64,000 nt of DNA, from NCBI RefSeq assembly GCF_030929495.1, contig NZ_JAVFWN010000015.1:62001-126000 (forward strand), in the 5' to 3' direction. This DNA is from Nocardioides sp. LHD-245 (GTDB lineage Bacteria > Actinomycetota > Actinomycetes > Propionibacteriales > Nocardioidaceae). A program made the translations under genes and the position numbers. Positions 16,123-24,709 of the stretch are shown piece by piece; the first letter of the stretch is position 1, and the number at the start of each line of letters is the position of its first letter. The notes beneath the pieces are model-generated. The model was not told the origin of the DNA. It made no database searches and saw only the letters and a list, made by a program, of their open reading frames with translations.

Positions 16123-16566
16123 GTCGTGGTTCCTCACTGGGGCGTGGATGGGGAGGGCCGCCCCCGCAGGGGTGCGGGCACGGCGCCGCACCCGGGAGCA
16201 GAACGCGTCGCGGGTCGCCGTGGGCGACCAGAGGGTGGCCCCGGGTGACGTGACACCGCCGGGCGGTGACCGAGATGGGTCACGTCGACGGCCCCCCGAC
16301 CCCGCTGGTTCGTCCGGCGGGGCGTCGCGTCATCCGAGGCCGATGCCAGCCTAGGCAGGTCGGCGGCTCGGAGATCCGTCGAGCGCCGGCTATCCCCCAG
16401 GTTGGGGAGGGCGCCGCCTCTGGCGGGCTCAAGGCGCACCATCGGCGTCGTCGGCGTCCCGAATTATGGGGAGAACGACGCATCGCCCACCGGAGAGGCC
16501 GTCGGATCGAGGACGCTGGCGGTACTGCGCACAGCAGCCTTGGCAGCATCCAGGAAGGTCACGCCG
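16123..16566. other. 444-bp intergenic region with leader-type inverted repeats
   Basis: No gene can be supported here. It separates the divergent LPATG gene and the phosphotransferase-like gene. gacgtgac (16247-16254) pairs perfectly with gtcacgtc (16279-16286) around an inner hairpin (caccg/cggtg). A second structure, ccccaggttgggg near 16395-16407, sits inside a gcgcc/ggcgc pair. These may be promoter-proximal operators or leader hairpins. I compared them by eye with riboswitch cores that I know and found no match. The region should hold both promoters. Confidence 0.4.
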
Positions 16567-17511
16567 ATGACAACAGCCACCTACGGGCACGGCGCGCCCG
16601 AGTTCGGTCCCGCGCTCACCGCCGAGGAGGCCCGCGGCGTCACGGACGAGCTCACGACGCTGATCGGCGATGCGCTCGGCCGGCCGGTGCGGGTCGTCGG
16701 CACCGCCGTGCCGCTGGCGGGCGGCCCGATCTTCCGCGCGTACGACGGCAGCGGAGCCGCTGTTGCGAGCGCGCGGTGGGCGCTCGACCCGGTCACCGCG
16801 CGGCGCCTCCTCGACGAGGCGGCGGTCCTCGCCCAGGTCGCGGAGGCGGCCGAGCAGGGCTCACCGCTCGTCGCGCCCCGGTTGATCGCGCTCACCACCC
16901 GGCACGGGTGGCCGCTCCTGGTGCAGGAGGCGGGCCCGCCGGCGTACCCGACCCGGCCGCCGACCCCGGAGGCCCTGCGCACGGCGGAGCGGGCGGTGGC
17001 CCGGATGGTCACGACCGCCGACCTCGACCGCTCGTACGCGACCCAGCTCCGCACCGTCCTCGAGGGACTGGAGCGGTCGTCGCTCACCGAGCGCCTGACG
17101 GCGACCTTCGAGCTGCTCGCCGAGCGGCACGACCTGGACGCCCTGGCCCGCGGCGCCTGGCACGGCAACTGGTCGCCGGCCACGACCGCCTCCAGCGCCG
17201 TGGGCGGCAGCCGGGTGCTCGCGTGGGGCTGGGAGCGGTTCGGGGTGAACCGGCCGCTCGGCTTCGACAGCCTGCACTTCCGGCTCGCGCAGCTGCGCCG
17301 CGACGGCCGCTCCAGCGGCGCCGGGGCTGCGCTGGTGCGGGAGGCGCCACGGCTGCTGGCGGACTGGCCGATCGGCGCCGAGGACCGGGACTGCGTGGCC
17401 CGGCTGCTCCTGCTGGAGCTCGCCGCCCGGGAGATCGAGGAGGTCGGGACCCGGCACGCTCCGGTGTCGTGGGCGGCCGACTGGCTGGCACCCACGCTCT
17501 CGATCGCCTGA
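16567..17511 (+). CDS. Aminoglycoside-phosphotransferase-like protein with lost catalytic residues
   Basis: 314 aa from ATG 16567, behind an AGGAAGG ribosome site. The layout follows APH/choline-kinase-fold proteins: an N-lobe with LLDEAAVLAQVAEAAEQGSPLVAPRLIAL, a hinge WPLLVQEAGPP, and a C-lobe whose catalytic loop reads ARGAWHGNWSPATT (H199, N201) and whose metal-binding loop reads VLAWGWERFGVNRPLGFDSLHFRL (G221). Active relatives have HGDxxxxN and DWE; here the catalytic Asp is Asn and the DWE Asp is Gly. It is therefore probably a pseudokinase, perhaps a binding or scaffold protein. It is followed by a kinase-regulator pair on the same strand. Confidence 0.6.
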   Translation: MTTATYGHGAPEFGPALTAEEARGVTDELTTLIGDALGRPVRVVGTAVPLAGGPIFRAYDGSGAAVASARWALDPVTARRLLDEAAVLAQVAEAAEQGSPLVAPRLIALTTRHGWPLLVQEAGPPAYPTRPPTPEALRTAERAVARMVTTADLDRSYATQLRTVLEGLERSSLTERLTATFELLAERHDLDALARGAWHGNWSPATTASSAVGGSRVLAWGWERFGVNRPLGFDSLHFRLAQLRRDGRSSGAGAALVREAPRLLADWPIGAEDRDCVARLLLLELAAREIEEVGTRHAPVSWAADWLAPTLSIA

Positions 17512-17589
17512 CCCCGGATCCGCTGTTCCGGCTCCCCGGCCGGCGTACCGCTGCCACGATGGTTGCGGCCGTCGGGACGGGGGTACGCC

Positions 17590-18858
17590 ATGGGGGTGGA
17601 CACCGCCCTGTCGCGCACCCTCCAGCTGATCGCCGAGGGCGTGCGGGAGTTCGCGGGCTTCGACCTCGCCGCGGTGAGCCTGGTCGGCGACGGCCTGCTC
17701 CACACGGTCGCGGTCGTGGGCGACGACGAGGCGATCGCTCGTCTCGTCGACCTGCGGGCGCCGGTGGAGCTGGTCGAGCGCGAGCTGGAGCCGGCCGAGG
17801 CCTGGGGCGATCTGCGGTTCCTGCCGGCCGGGCGGTCCGGCGGCCACCTCGACGGTCACGACTGGGTGCCCGACCTGGTCGCGCTCGACGTCCCCGACGC
17901 GTGGCACCCCGACGACCTGCTGTGCGGGCTGCTCCGCGACGACGACGGCCTGCTGCGCGGCCTGCTGTCCGTCGACCTGCCGCGCAGCGGCCGGCGGCCC
18001 GACGCCGCGCAGCGCGAGACGCTGCAGATGTACGTCCGGCTGGCGGAACGGGCGCTGGTCACCGCCCTGGAGCGCGGCGACCTGGAGGTGCGGGTCGAGC
18101 GCGAGCACGCGGTCGCGGAGTACCGCCGCTCGATCATCGACGTGCTGTCCCACGAGCTGCGGGGCACGGCCGCGGCCATCGGCAACACGGTCGAGGTGCT
18201 GCGCCGTCGTACCGGTATCGATCCGGCGACACGGTCCGCGCTGGACGCCGTCGACGGGGGCGCGAACCGGATCACCTCGGTCGTCGACGACATGTCCGCC
18301 CTGGCGAAGCTCGGCCGTCCGGGGGTGGCGCTGCGGGTCGCTCCCACCGATCTGGGCCCGATCGTCCGCGACGTGATCGCCTTCCACGAGGCGGCCGCCC
18401 GCCTCCGGGAGGTGACCGTGACCCTGGAGGTGAGCGGCGACCTGGTCGTCCGGGGCGATCCGGAGGACCTCGACCGGATGGTGACCAACCTGCTCTCCAA
18501 CGCCGTCAAGTACACCGATCCCGGGGGTGAGGTGCACGTCCGGGTCGCCGGACCGACCGGGCCCGACGATCCGTCCGGCCCACCGGTCGTCGTCCTCGAG
18601 GTGGCCGACACCGGCATCGGCATCGCCGCGGCCGACAGCGACCATGTCTTCGAGGAGTTCTTCCGCTCCCGCGACGGAGCGGTACGACGACGGCCGGGTG
18701 TCGGCCTCGGGCTGGCCATCGTCGAGCGGATCGTCGCCCTGCACGACGGCTCGGTGCGCGTCGCGTCCACGCTCGGCGAGGGCTCCACCTTCACCGTCAA
18801 GCTGCCCGCTCGCGACCTATCCGCTGATTCCGGGGCCGCGGGCCGGGAGGCCGGTTGA
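17590..18858 (+). CDS. GAF-domain sensor histidine kinase
   Basis: 422 aa from ATG 17590. There is no membrane segment, so it is a cytoplasmic sensor. An N-terminal GAF-like domain (about 5-150: LIAEGVREFAGFDLAAVSLVGDGLLHTVAVVGDD) precedes a HisKA dimerisation domain with the phospho-acceptor H188 in IIDVLSHELRGTAAAI. The HATPase_c domain has the N-box MVTNLLSNAVKYT, G1 VADTGIGIA and G2 GVGLGLAIVERI. The response regulator starts 46 bp downstream and is the likely partner. The signal is unknown; GAF domains bind small ligands or redox cofactors. Confidence 0.85.
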   Translation: MGVDTALSRTLQLIAEGVREFAGFDLAAVSLVGDGLLHTVAVVGDDEAIARLVDLRAPVELVERELEPAEAWGDLRFLPAGRSGGHLDGHDWVPDLVALDVPDAWHPDDLLCGLLRDDDGLLRGLLSVDLPRSGRRPDAAQRETLQMYVRLAERALVTALERGDLEVRVEREHAVAEYRRSIIDVLSHELRGTAAAIGNTVEVLRRRTGIDPATRSALDAVDGGANRITSVVDDMSALAKLGRPGVALRVAPTDLGPIVRDVIAFHEAAARLREVTVTLEVSGDLVVRGDPEDLDRMVTNLLSNAVKYTDPGGEVHVRVAGPTGPDDPSGPPVVVLEVADTGIGIAAADSDHVFEEFFRSRDGAVRRRPGVGLGLAIVERIVALHDGSVRVASTLGEGSTFTVKLPARDLSADSGAAGREAG

Positions 18859-18904
18859 TAATCGGAGGCGTGGGAACCTGCTCCGTTCCGCCCGGCGGGC
18901 GTCG

Positions 18905-19588
18905 ATGACCAGGGCGGCGCGCGGTGGGGCGCGGATCGTCCTCGTGGAGGACCACGTGCTCTTCGCCGAGTCGCTGGAGCTCGCGCTCGACCTGGAGGGC
19001 CACGACGCGTCCAGCGTCTCGCCCAACTCCTTCACCTCCGCCGAGGCGCTGCTCAGCCGGGTCCTGCGGCTGCGGCCGGGCGTCGTACTGCTCGACCTCG
19101 ACCTCGGCGCGCTGGGCGACGGTCGGCTGCTGATCGCGCCCCTCGTCGAGTCCGGTGCCCAGGTGGTGGTCGTCACCGCCGCCACGGACCGGGCGCGCTG
19201 GGGCGAGTGCCTCGCCCTGGGCGCCCGGCGAGTGCTGCCCAAGTCCGGCTCGCTGAACGAGATCCTCGCGACGATCCGCCGCATCGACCAGGGGCTGCCG
19301 GTGCTCGCCGCCGACGAGCGAGCCGCGTTGATCGCGCTGGCGCGCCAGCAGAGCCGCGAGCGCGCCGACGCCCGCGAGCGGTTGGAGCGGCTCACCCCGC
19401 GGGAGGGCGAGGTGCTCGGCCGGCTGATGCGGGGCGAGACGGTCCGCGAGATCGCCACTCGCTTCGTCGTCTCCGAGGCCACTGTCCGGACCCAGGTCAA
19501 GTCGATCCTGGCCAAGCTCGCGGTGTCCTCGCAGATCGCGGCCGTGGGCCTGGCCAACCGGGCGGACTGGCAGCCGCCGTCTGCATGA
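18905..19588 (+). CDS. LuxR-type response regulator
   Basis: 227 aa from ATG 18905. Receiver domain with D64 in VVLLDLDLG as phosphorylation site, the acidic VEDH near 14-17 and K in VLPKSGS. The C-terminal LuxR/GerE HTH runs about 160-222 (LTPREGEVLGRLMRGETVREIATRFVVSEATVRTQVKSILAKL). It presumably receives phosphate from the GAF kinase immediately upstream and activates unknown promoters. Its last codons run into a hairpin that starts inside the stop region. Confidence 0.85.
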   Translation: MTRAARGGARIVLVEDHVLFAESLELALDLEGHDASSVSPNSFTSAEALLSRVLRLRPGVVLLDLDLGALGDGRLLIAPLVESGAQVVVVTAATDRARWGECLALGARRVLPKSGSLNEILATIRRIDQGLPVLAADERAALIALARQQSRERADARERLERLTPREGEVLGRLMRGETVREIATRFVVSEATVRTQVKSILAKLAVSSQIAAVGLANRADWQPPSA

Positions 19589-19677
19589 ATCCCCGGCTGA
19601 CCGGGGACTCATGCACATAGTGGGGGTTGCAAACCCCAACAAGTGCATGAATCCCCGGCTGACCGGGGATTCATGCA
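19582..19677. terminator. Two copies of a 34-nt hairpin between convergent genes (probable bidirectional terminator)
   Basis: Copy 1 (19582-19615) and copy 2 (19644-19677) are almost identical: arm tgcatgaatccccgg, loop ctga, and the reverse-complement arm. Copy 2 has a perfect 15-bp stem; copy 1 has one mismatch. Between them is a smaller hairpin, ggggtt-gca-aacccc. Copy 1 begins in the last codons of the response-regulator gene, and copy 2 ends 2 bp before the GH65 stop. There is no U-tract, as is common for actinobacterial hairpin terminators. The duplication itself is unusual. Confidence 0.7.
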
Positions 19678-19679
19678 GA

Positions 19680-22196
19680 TCAGTACCCGCTCGGCACGAT
19701 CGCGGAGATGACCGTGCCGTCGGCCCGCTGGATCCCGGCCGGGTACGGCGGCTCGCCGTCCAGTCGCGGACCCTGGTGCTCGAGCGGCACGACGACCGGT
19801 GCGCCCGGCGCGACCTTGACCAGCTCGCCGCGGACCGAGAACGTGACGGGCCCGGCGCCGTGCTCGACGTACAGCTCCAGCTCGGCGGGGCGGACGGTGA
19901 CCCGGACCCGGGTGCCGTGCAGGGTCACCCGGTAGACCAGCGACGACCACTCGTCGGGCAGCCGCGGGTCGAGCTGCCACTGCTGGTCGCCGACGCCGGA
20001 GCCGCGATCGCGGAACCCGCCGAAGCCGCCGACCAGCGCGCTCCAGACGCCGCCGGTGGAGGCGACGTGGACGCCGTCGGCGGTGTTGTTGTGGCGGTCG
20101 GCGAGGTCGACGAAGAGGGCTGCGTGGAAGTACCGCAGGGCGAGCTCGTGGTAGCCGACCTCCGCCGCGACGATCGACTGGACGACGGCGGACAGGGTGG
20201 AGTCGCCGGTGGTGATCGGGTCGTAGTACTCGAAGTCCGCCTGCTTCTGCGCCGGCGTGAAGTCCTCGCCGTGGAGGTAGAGCGCGAGCACGACGTCGGC
20301 CTGCTTGAGCACCTGGAAGCGGTAGATCACCAGCGGGTGGTAGTGCAGCAGCAGCGGCCGGTTGTCGAGCGGGGTGTTCTCCAGGTCCCACATCTCCCGC
20401 TCGAGGAAGTGCCGGTCCTGCGGGTGGATGCCGAGGAAGGAGTCGAAGGGGACGTACATGCCGTCGGCGCACGCGGCCCACTCGTCGGGCTCGTCCGACG
20501 TGAGTCCGGTACGCCGGACCAGGGCCTGGTACGCCGGCGGGCTGTCGCGCTGCAGCTCCCAGACGGCGCGGGCGGCGCGGCGCAGGTTGAACCGCGCGAG
20601 CACGTTCGTGTACAGGTTGTCGTTGACGACGGTCGTGTACTCGTCGGGCCCGGTGACCCCGTGGATGTGGAAGGTGCGGCGGGTCTCGTCGCGCCAGAAC
20701 CCGAGGTCGGCCCACATCCGCGCGGTCTCGACGAAGATGTCGACCGCCTCGCGGGCGAGGAACTCGTCGTCGCCGGTGGCGCCGACGTACTGGCTCAGGG
20801 CGTACGCGATGTCCGCGTCGATGTGGTACTGCGCGGTCCCGGCCGCGTAGTAGGCCGAGGCCTCCTGTCCGCTGATCGTGCGCCACGGGAAGAGGGCGCC
20901 CTTCTGGGACAGTTCGCGGGCCCGCGCCCGGGCGCTGTCGAGCAGGTTGTAGCGGAACCGCAGGGCGTTGCGTGCCGCCCACGGCATCGTGTACGTCAGG
21001 AACGGCATCACGTAGATCTCGGTGTCCCAGAAGTAGTGGCCGCCGTACCCGGACCCGCTGACGCCCTTGGCCGCGATGCCCTGGCCCTCGGCCCGCGCCG
21101 AGGCCTGCAGGACGGAGAAGAGGTTCCACCGGATCGCCTGCTGCAGCGCGGGCTGGCCGGCGACCTCGACGTCCGCGCGTGCCCAGAAGGCGTCCAGCCA
21201 GGCCCGCTGCCCGGCGTACTGGTGCTCGACGCCCTCCTCGTGGGTGCGGGCCAGGGTCCGCTCGCAGCGGTCGATCAGCTCCCGCGGCGGCACCGTGTCG
21301 GCGGTGTGGAAGGAGACCAGCTTGGTGAGCCGCACCGGTACGCCGGGCTCGGCGGCGATCCGGTAGATCACCTTGGCGAGGTCGTCCTCCGCGTGGACGT
21401 CCGTCGAGTACGGCGCCGCCGACTCCAGCACGTGGTCGGCCACCACGCCCAGCGTCATCCCGCTCTGCGCCGTGCGGTAGCCGAGCTTGAGCCGGCCGGT
21501 CGCACGGTCCGCCTCGTGGATGCGCGGCTCCAGCACCCTGCGGTCGAAGTCCTCGGCCCGGCGCGGATCGGCCGTGCCGCCGCCGCTCTGGTCCAGGGGG
21601 CTGGCCTCGCGCTGCTCGTCCTGCCGGTTGACCAGCTGCGAGGAGATCGCCAGCGACGCGCGCTGGTCGAGGAGGGTCACCTCGAAGGTGAGCACCGCCA
21701 GGTGACGCTGCTCCAAGGGCACCATCCGGGTGCTCCGGACCCGCACCCGCTTGCCGCCGGGGGTGCGCCAGAGCAGGTCGCGGCTGAGCACGCCGGTCCG
21801 GAAGTCCAGGGCCCGCTCGTACTCCAGCAGGTCGGCGACCGACACCTGCAACGGCTCGTCGTCGACGTAGAGCCGGATCACCTTCGGGTCCGGCACGTTG
21901 ACGATCGTCTGCCCGATCCGGGCGAAGCCGTACGCCTCCTCGGCGTGGGAGATCGGCCAGGTCTCGTGGAAGCCGTTGATGAAGGTGCCGTCGAGATGGG
22001 CGTCGCGGCTCTCGGAGTAGTTGCCGCGCAGCCCGAGGTAGCCGTTGCCGACGGTGAACAGCGACTCGGTCTTGCCGAGGTCGGACGCGTCGAAGCGGGT
22101 CTCGACCAGCCGCCACTCGTCGACGGGGAACCGGGTCCGGTCGAGCGGGTCCTCGACCGGCGGTGCCTTGTGGGACGGGCCCTCGGGTGCGTTCAT
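19680..22196 (-). CDS. GH65 disaccharide phosphorylase (maltose/trehalose/kojibiose type)
   Basis: 838 aa, standard for GH65. An N-terminal beta-sandwich domain (TVGNGYLGLRGNYSE near 48-62) leads into the (alpha/alpha)6 barrel with GYGGHYFWDTEIYVMPFL and the catalytic acid E519 in HGVTGPDEY; the KQADVVLALYL segment is the conserved phosphate-side region. These cytoplasmic enzymes split an alpha-linked disaccharide with phosphate, giving beta-glucose 1-phosphate and glucose or another sugar. The next gene upstream encodes beta-phosphoglucomutase, which uses exactly that product. Which disaccharide is used cannot be read from the sequence by eye. Confidence 0.9.
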   Translation of the reverse strand: MNAPEGPSHKAPPVEDPLDRTRFPVDEWRLVETRFDASDLGKTESLFTVGNGYLGLRGNYSESRDAHLDGTFINGFHETWPISHAEEAYGFARIGQTIVNVPDPKVIRLYVDDEPLQVSVADLLEYERALDFRTGVLSRDLLWRTPGGKRVRVRSTRMVPLEQRHLAVLTFEVTLLDQRASLAISSQLVNRQDEQREASPLDQSGGGTADPRRAEDFDRRVLEPRIHEADRATGRLKLGYRTAQSGMTLGVVADHVLESAAPYSTDVHAEDDLAKVIYRIAAEPGVPVRLTKLVSFHTADTVPPRELIDRCERTLARTHEEGVEHQYAGQRAWLDAFWARADVEVAGQPALQQAIRWNLFSVLQASARAEGQGIAAKGVSGSGYGGHYFWDTEIYVMPFLTYTMPWAARNALRFRYNLLDSARARARELSQKGALFPWRTISGQEASAYYAAGTAQYHIDADIAYALSQYVGATGDDEFLAREAVDIFVETARMWADLGFWRDETRRTFHIHGVTGPDEYTTVVNDNLYTNVLARFNLRRAARAVWELQRDSPPAYQALVRRTGLTSDEPDEWAACADGMYVPFDSFLGIHPQDRHFLEREMWDLENTPLDNRPLLLHYHPLVIYRFQVLKQADVVLALYLHGEDFTPAQKQADFEYYDPITTGDSTLSAVVQSIVAAEVGYHELALRYFHAALFVDLADRHNNTADGVHVASTGGVWSALVGGFGGFRDRGSGVGDQQWQLDPRLPDEWSSLVYRVTLHGTRVRVTVRPAELELYVEHGAGPVTFSVRGELVKVAPGAPVVVPLEHQGPRLDGEPPYPAGIQRADGTVISAIVPSGY

Positions 22197-22239
22197 CGGC
22201 TCTCCTTGTCGGGCGGGCTCAGGCGGGTGCTCGGGCGGG

Positions 22240-22316
22240 TGCTCAGGCCGGGTGCTCAGGCCGGGTGCTCGGGCCGGGCTCCGGTCGGGCTCCGGTCGGG
22301 CTCCGGTCGTGGTCGG
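22240..22316. repeat. Short GC-rich direct repeats in the pgmB-GH65 spacer
   Basis: Direct repeats of a gctcaggccgggt-like unit and then of gctccggtcgg occupy the 128-bp gap between the phosphoglucomutase gene and the GH65 gene. They are imperfect and look like slippage products. They lie in the probable leader of the GH65 gene. Confidence 0.5.
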
Positions 22317-22324
22317 GGAGGCGG

Positions 22325-23068
22325 TCAGGGCAGCAGGTCGGCGAGATCAGGTACGACGACGTCGGCTCCCGCCGCGCGCAGCGCGTCCGCGCCCGCGCCG
22401 CGGTCGACGCCGATGACCAGTCCGAAGCCGCCCGCGTGACCGGCGGCGACCCCGTTGATGGCGTCCTCGAGGACGACCGACCGGGCGTCGGTGGCTCCGA
22501 GCACCTGCGCCGCGTGGGAGAAGGTGTCGGGTGCCGGCTTGCCGGGCAGGCCGAGCTCGGCGGCCAGCCCGCCGTGCATCACGAAGGCGAAGCGGTCGCT
22601 CAGGCCGGCCGCCACCAGCACCGCCGGAGCGTTGCGCGACGACGACACCACCGCCATCGGCACGCCGCGGCGGTGCAGCTCGTCGAGGAGCCGGACCGAG
22701 CCCGGATAGGGCGTGACGCCTTCGACGGCGAGGATCTGGTTGAACGCCTCGTTCTTGCGGTTGCCCAGGCCGCACACGGTCTCCGCGCTCGGCGGGTCGT
22801 CCGGCGTACCCTCCGGCAGCGTGATCCCACGGGACCCGACGAACGACCGGACGCCGTCGTAGCGCGGCTTCCCGTCGACGTAGGTGAAGTAGTCCTGCTC
22901 GGTGTACGGCGGATATGCGACGTGGTCGGCCGCGGCGCGCGCCGTCAGGAAGGCCGTGAACATCGTCTCCCAGGCGTGCATGTGCACCTCGGCCGTCGGC
23001 GTGACCACCCCGTCGAGGTCGAACAGCACCGCGTCCCAGGCCTTCCAGTCCACTTGTGTCGGAGGCAC
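22325..23068 (-). CDS. pgmB: Beta-phosphoglucomutase family HAD hydrolase
   Basis: 247 aa. HAD motif I is AVLFDLDGVVTPT (nucleophile D, acid/base D two residues on), motif II is VVSSSRN, and motif III/IV is GKPAPDTF with VVLEDAINGVAAGHAGG. The cap insertion after motif I is of the beta-PGM type. It would convert beta-glucose 1-phosphate to glucose 6-phosphate. The gene precedes the GH65 phosphorylase on the same strand with a 128-bp spacer. Together they form the known phosphorolytic disaccharide pathway, which conserves one ATP per disaccharide. Confidence 0.85.
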   Translation of the reverse strand: MPPTQVDWKAWDAVLFDLDGVVTPTAEVHMHAWETMFTAFLTARAAADHVAYPPYTEQDYFTYVDGKPRYDGVRSFVGSRGITLPEGTPDDPPSAETVCGLGNRKNEAFNQILAVEGVTPYPGSVRLLDELHRRGVPMAVVSSSRNAPAVLVAAGLSDRFAFVMHGGLAAELGLPGKPAPDTFSHAAQVLGATDARSVVLEDAINGVAAGHAGGFGLVIGVDRGAGADALRAAGADVVVPDLADLLP

Positions 23069-23165
23069 CTCCCCAGGCTAACGGCGCGGACCTCAGGGTT
23101 GGGTCAGGGACGCGATCCGGGTCACACCGGATTCGCCAAGGCGTCTCGTCTGATGAAATGCACCC

Positions 23166-24512
23166 ATGCGCATCCCTCTCTTCGACTCGCTGCTCCGGCC
23201 TGTCCTGGACCCCGTGCTCGGTCCGGCGAAGCAGCGGATCGGCATCTGGCTGCTCAACCGGACCATGCGCAACGGGATCGACCTGCGCAAGCTGCGCTTC
23301 CTGCCCGACGCCTTCACGCTCCCGCTGCGCCGCCGGGGACTCGACCCGGTGCCCGAGCTCGCGAAGGTGCAGGCCGAGGAGCCGGTGAAGAAGCTCGCCG
23401 ACCTGTTCGGCAAGGGCGTCTGGCTGGTCAGCGGGTACGACGCGGCGCGCGACGTGCTCGCCGGCGGCGCGGACGTGTGGTCCAACGACCTCGGCCAGTT
23501 CGTGTCCCAGGAGGGCCGCTCCGACGAGGAGCAGATCGGCGGTCTCGGCATGACCGACCCGCCGCTGCACACCACGCTGCGGCGCTATCTCACGCCCGAG
23601 TTCACGATGCGGCGGCTCGCCCGTCTCCAGCCCGGCATCGAGGCGATCGTCAAACAGCGCCTGGACGCGATGGAGGCGGCCGGCCGGGGTGGGCGTCCGG
23701 TCGACATGGTGGAGGAGTTCGCCTTCGCCGTACCGTTCGACGTGATCTGCGACCTGCTCGGCCTGCCGGTCGACGACCGGGCCCGGTTCCTCGAGCTCGG
23801 CGTCGCGCGCTTCGACCTCACCGAGGGTGGCGCGGGCGCCTTCGGCGCCGCCGCCCACACCCGCGAGTTCCTCATCAACGCCGTGCGCGAGCAGCGTGCG
23901 AACCCCGGCGACGGCCTGATCGGCGCGCTGCTGAAGGAGCACGGCGACGAGCTCGACGACGTCACGCTCGGCGGCATCGCCGACGGCGTCTTCCTCGGGG
24001 GCTACGAGACCTCCGCGTCGATGCTGGCGCTGGGTGCCTACTTGATCGCCACCACGCCGAAGGCCGGCGAGATGCTGCGCTCCGAGGACGCCGAGCAGGT
24101 CAACCGGGTCGTGGAGGAGCTGCTGCGCCACCTGTGCGTCGTCCAGCTCGCCTTCCTCCGCTTCGCCAAGCAGGACGTCGAGATCGGCGGCATCCTGATC
24201 AAGGAGGGTGACGCCGTCGGGGTCTCGCTCCTCGCCGCCAACCGCGACCCGCTCCTGGCGGCCGGCCTCGACGAGTTCGACCCGGGGCGTGAGCCCACCC
24301 GGCACCTCGCCTTCGGCTGGGGCATGCACCGGTGCGTCGGCGCCGAGCTGGCCCGGATGGAGCTGCGGACCGCGCTGCGGCTGCTCGCCGAGCGCTTCCC
24401 CGACCTGGCCATGGCCAGCGACATCTCCGAGCTGGAGTTCCGCAAGCTGTCGGCCGTCTACGGCGTCGAGTCGCTCCCGGTCTACACCGGCGCCGACCGG
24501 GTCCCCGCGTGA
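23166..24512 (+). CDS. Cytochrome P450
   Basis: 448 aa, soluble bacterial class. I-helix GGYETSASM supplies the acid-alcohol pair region; the K-helix ExxR is EELLRHL; the haem loop FGWGMHRCVGAELARME puts the thiolate ligand at C390. A distinctive N-terminus of about 60 residues (PVLGPAKQRIGIWLLNRTMRNGIDLRKLRFLPDAF) precedes the usual fold. P450s insert oxygen using electrons from a ferredoxin; no ferredoxin or reductase gene is adjacent. The substrate is unknown. A strong repeat/hairpin array follows the gene. Confidence 0.88.
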   Translation: MRIPLFDSLLRPVLDPVLGPAKQRIGIWLLNRTMRNGIDLRKLRFLPDAFTLPLRRRGLDPVPELAKVQAEEPVKKLADLFGKGVWLVSGYDAARDVLAGGADVWSNDLGQFVSQEGRSDEEQIGGLGMTDPPLHTTLRRYLTPEFTMRRLARLQPGIEAIVKQRLDAMEAAGRGGRPVDMVEEFAFAVPFDVICDLLGLPVDDRARFLELGVARFDLTEGGAGAFGAAAHTREFLINAVREQRANPGDGLIGALLKEHGDELDDVTLGGIADGVFLGGYETSASMLALGAYLIATTPKAGEMLRSEDAEQVNRVVEELLRHLCVVQLAFLRFAKQDVEIGGILIKEGDAVGVSLLAANRDPLLAAGLDEFDPGREPTRHLAFGWGMHRCVGAELARMELRTALRLLAERFPDLAMASDISELEFRKLSAVYGVESLPVYTGADRVPA

Positions 24513-24514
24513 CC

Positions 24515-24700
24515 GACCCGGCGCAGATTGAACTGGACTGCCCGTCGACCCGGCGCAGATTGAACTGGACTGCCCGTCGACCCGGCGCAGATTGAATGCG
24601 ATGAGTTCAATCTGCGCCGGGTGGGCGGACCTGAGGACTCAATCCGGGCCGGGTCGGCGGCTGTGGGGCATTCAGATGCGCCGGGTCGGCGGGACGTAGG
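24515..24700. repeat. Tandem 32-bp repeats and 17-bp-stem hairpin carrying the gacccggcgcaga core
   Basis: Two identical 32-bp copies lie at 24515-24546 and 24547-24578 (gacccggcgcagattgaa followed by ctggactgcccgtc), then a truncated third copy. The third copy's arm (24580-24596, acccggcgcagattgaa) pairs perfectly with 24606-24622, giving a 17-bp stem with a 9-nt loop. Degenerate copies of the core follow (near 24640-24655 and 24675-24690). The array begins 3 bp after the P450 stop and reaches nearly to the next start. The hairpin may end P450 transcription. The same core recurs at 62097-62280. Confidence 0.75.
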
Positions 24701-24709
24701 GTCGCCGGG

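Noticed and set aside
16123..16566. Riboswitch in the leader of the LPATG gene or of the phosphotransferase-like gene
   Set aside because: Hairpins are present, but I could not match any conserved riboswitch core (c-di-AMP, c-di-GMP, SAM, cobalamin) by eye. A covariance-model search would decide.
19611..22439. Plus-strand open frame of over 900 codons opposite the GH65 gene
   Set aside because: Composition is antisense-like and all conserved motifs are on the minus strand.
24515..24622. Possible CRISPR array (32-bp repeats)
   Set aside because: Copies are directly contiguous with no unique spacers, only two full copies exist, and no cas genes are present.
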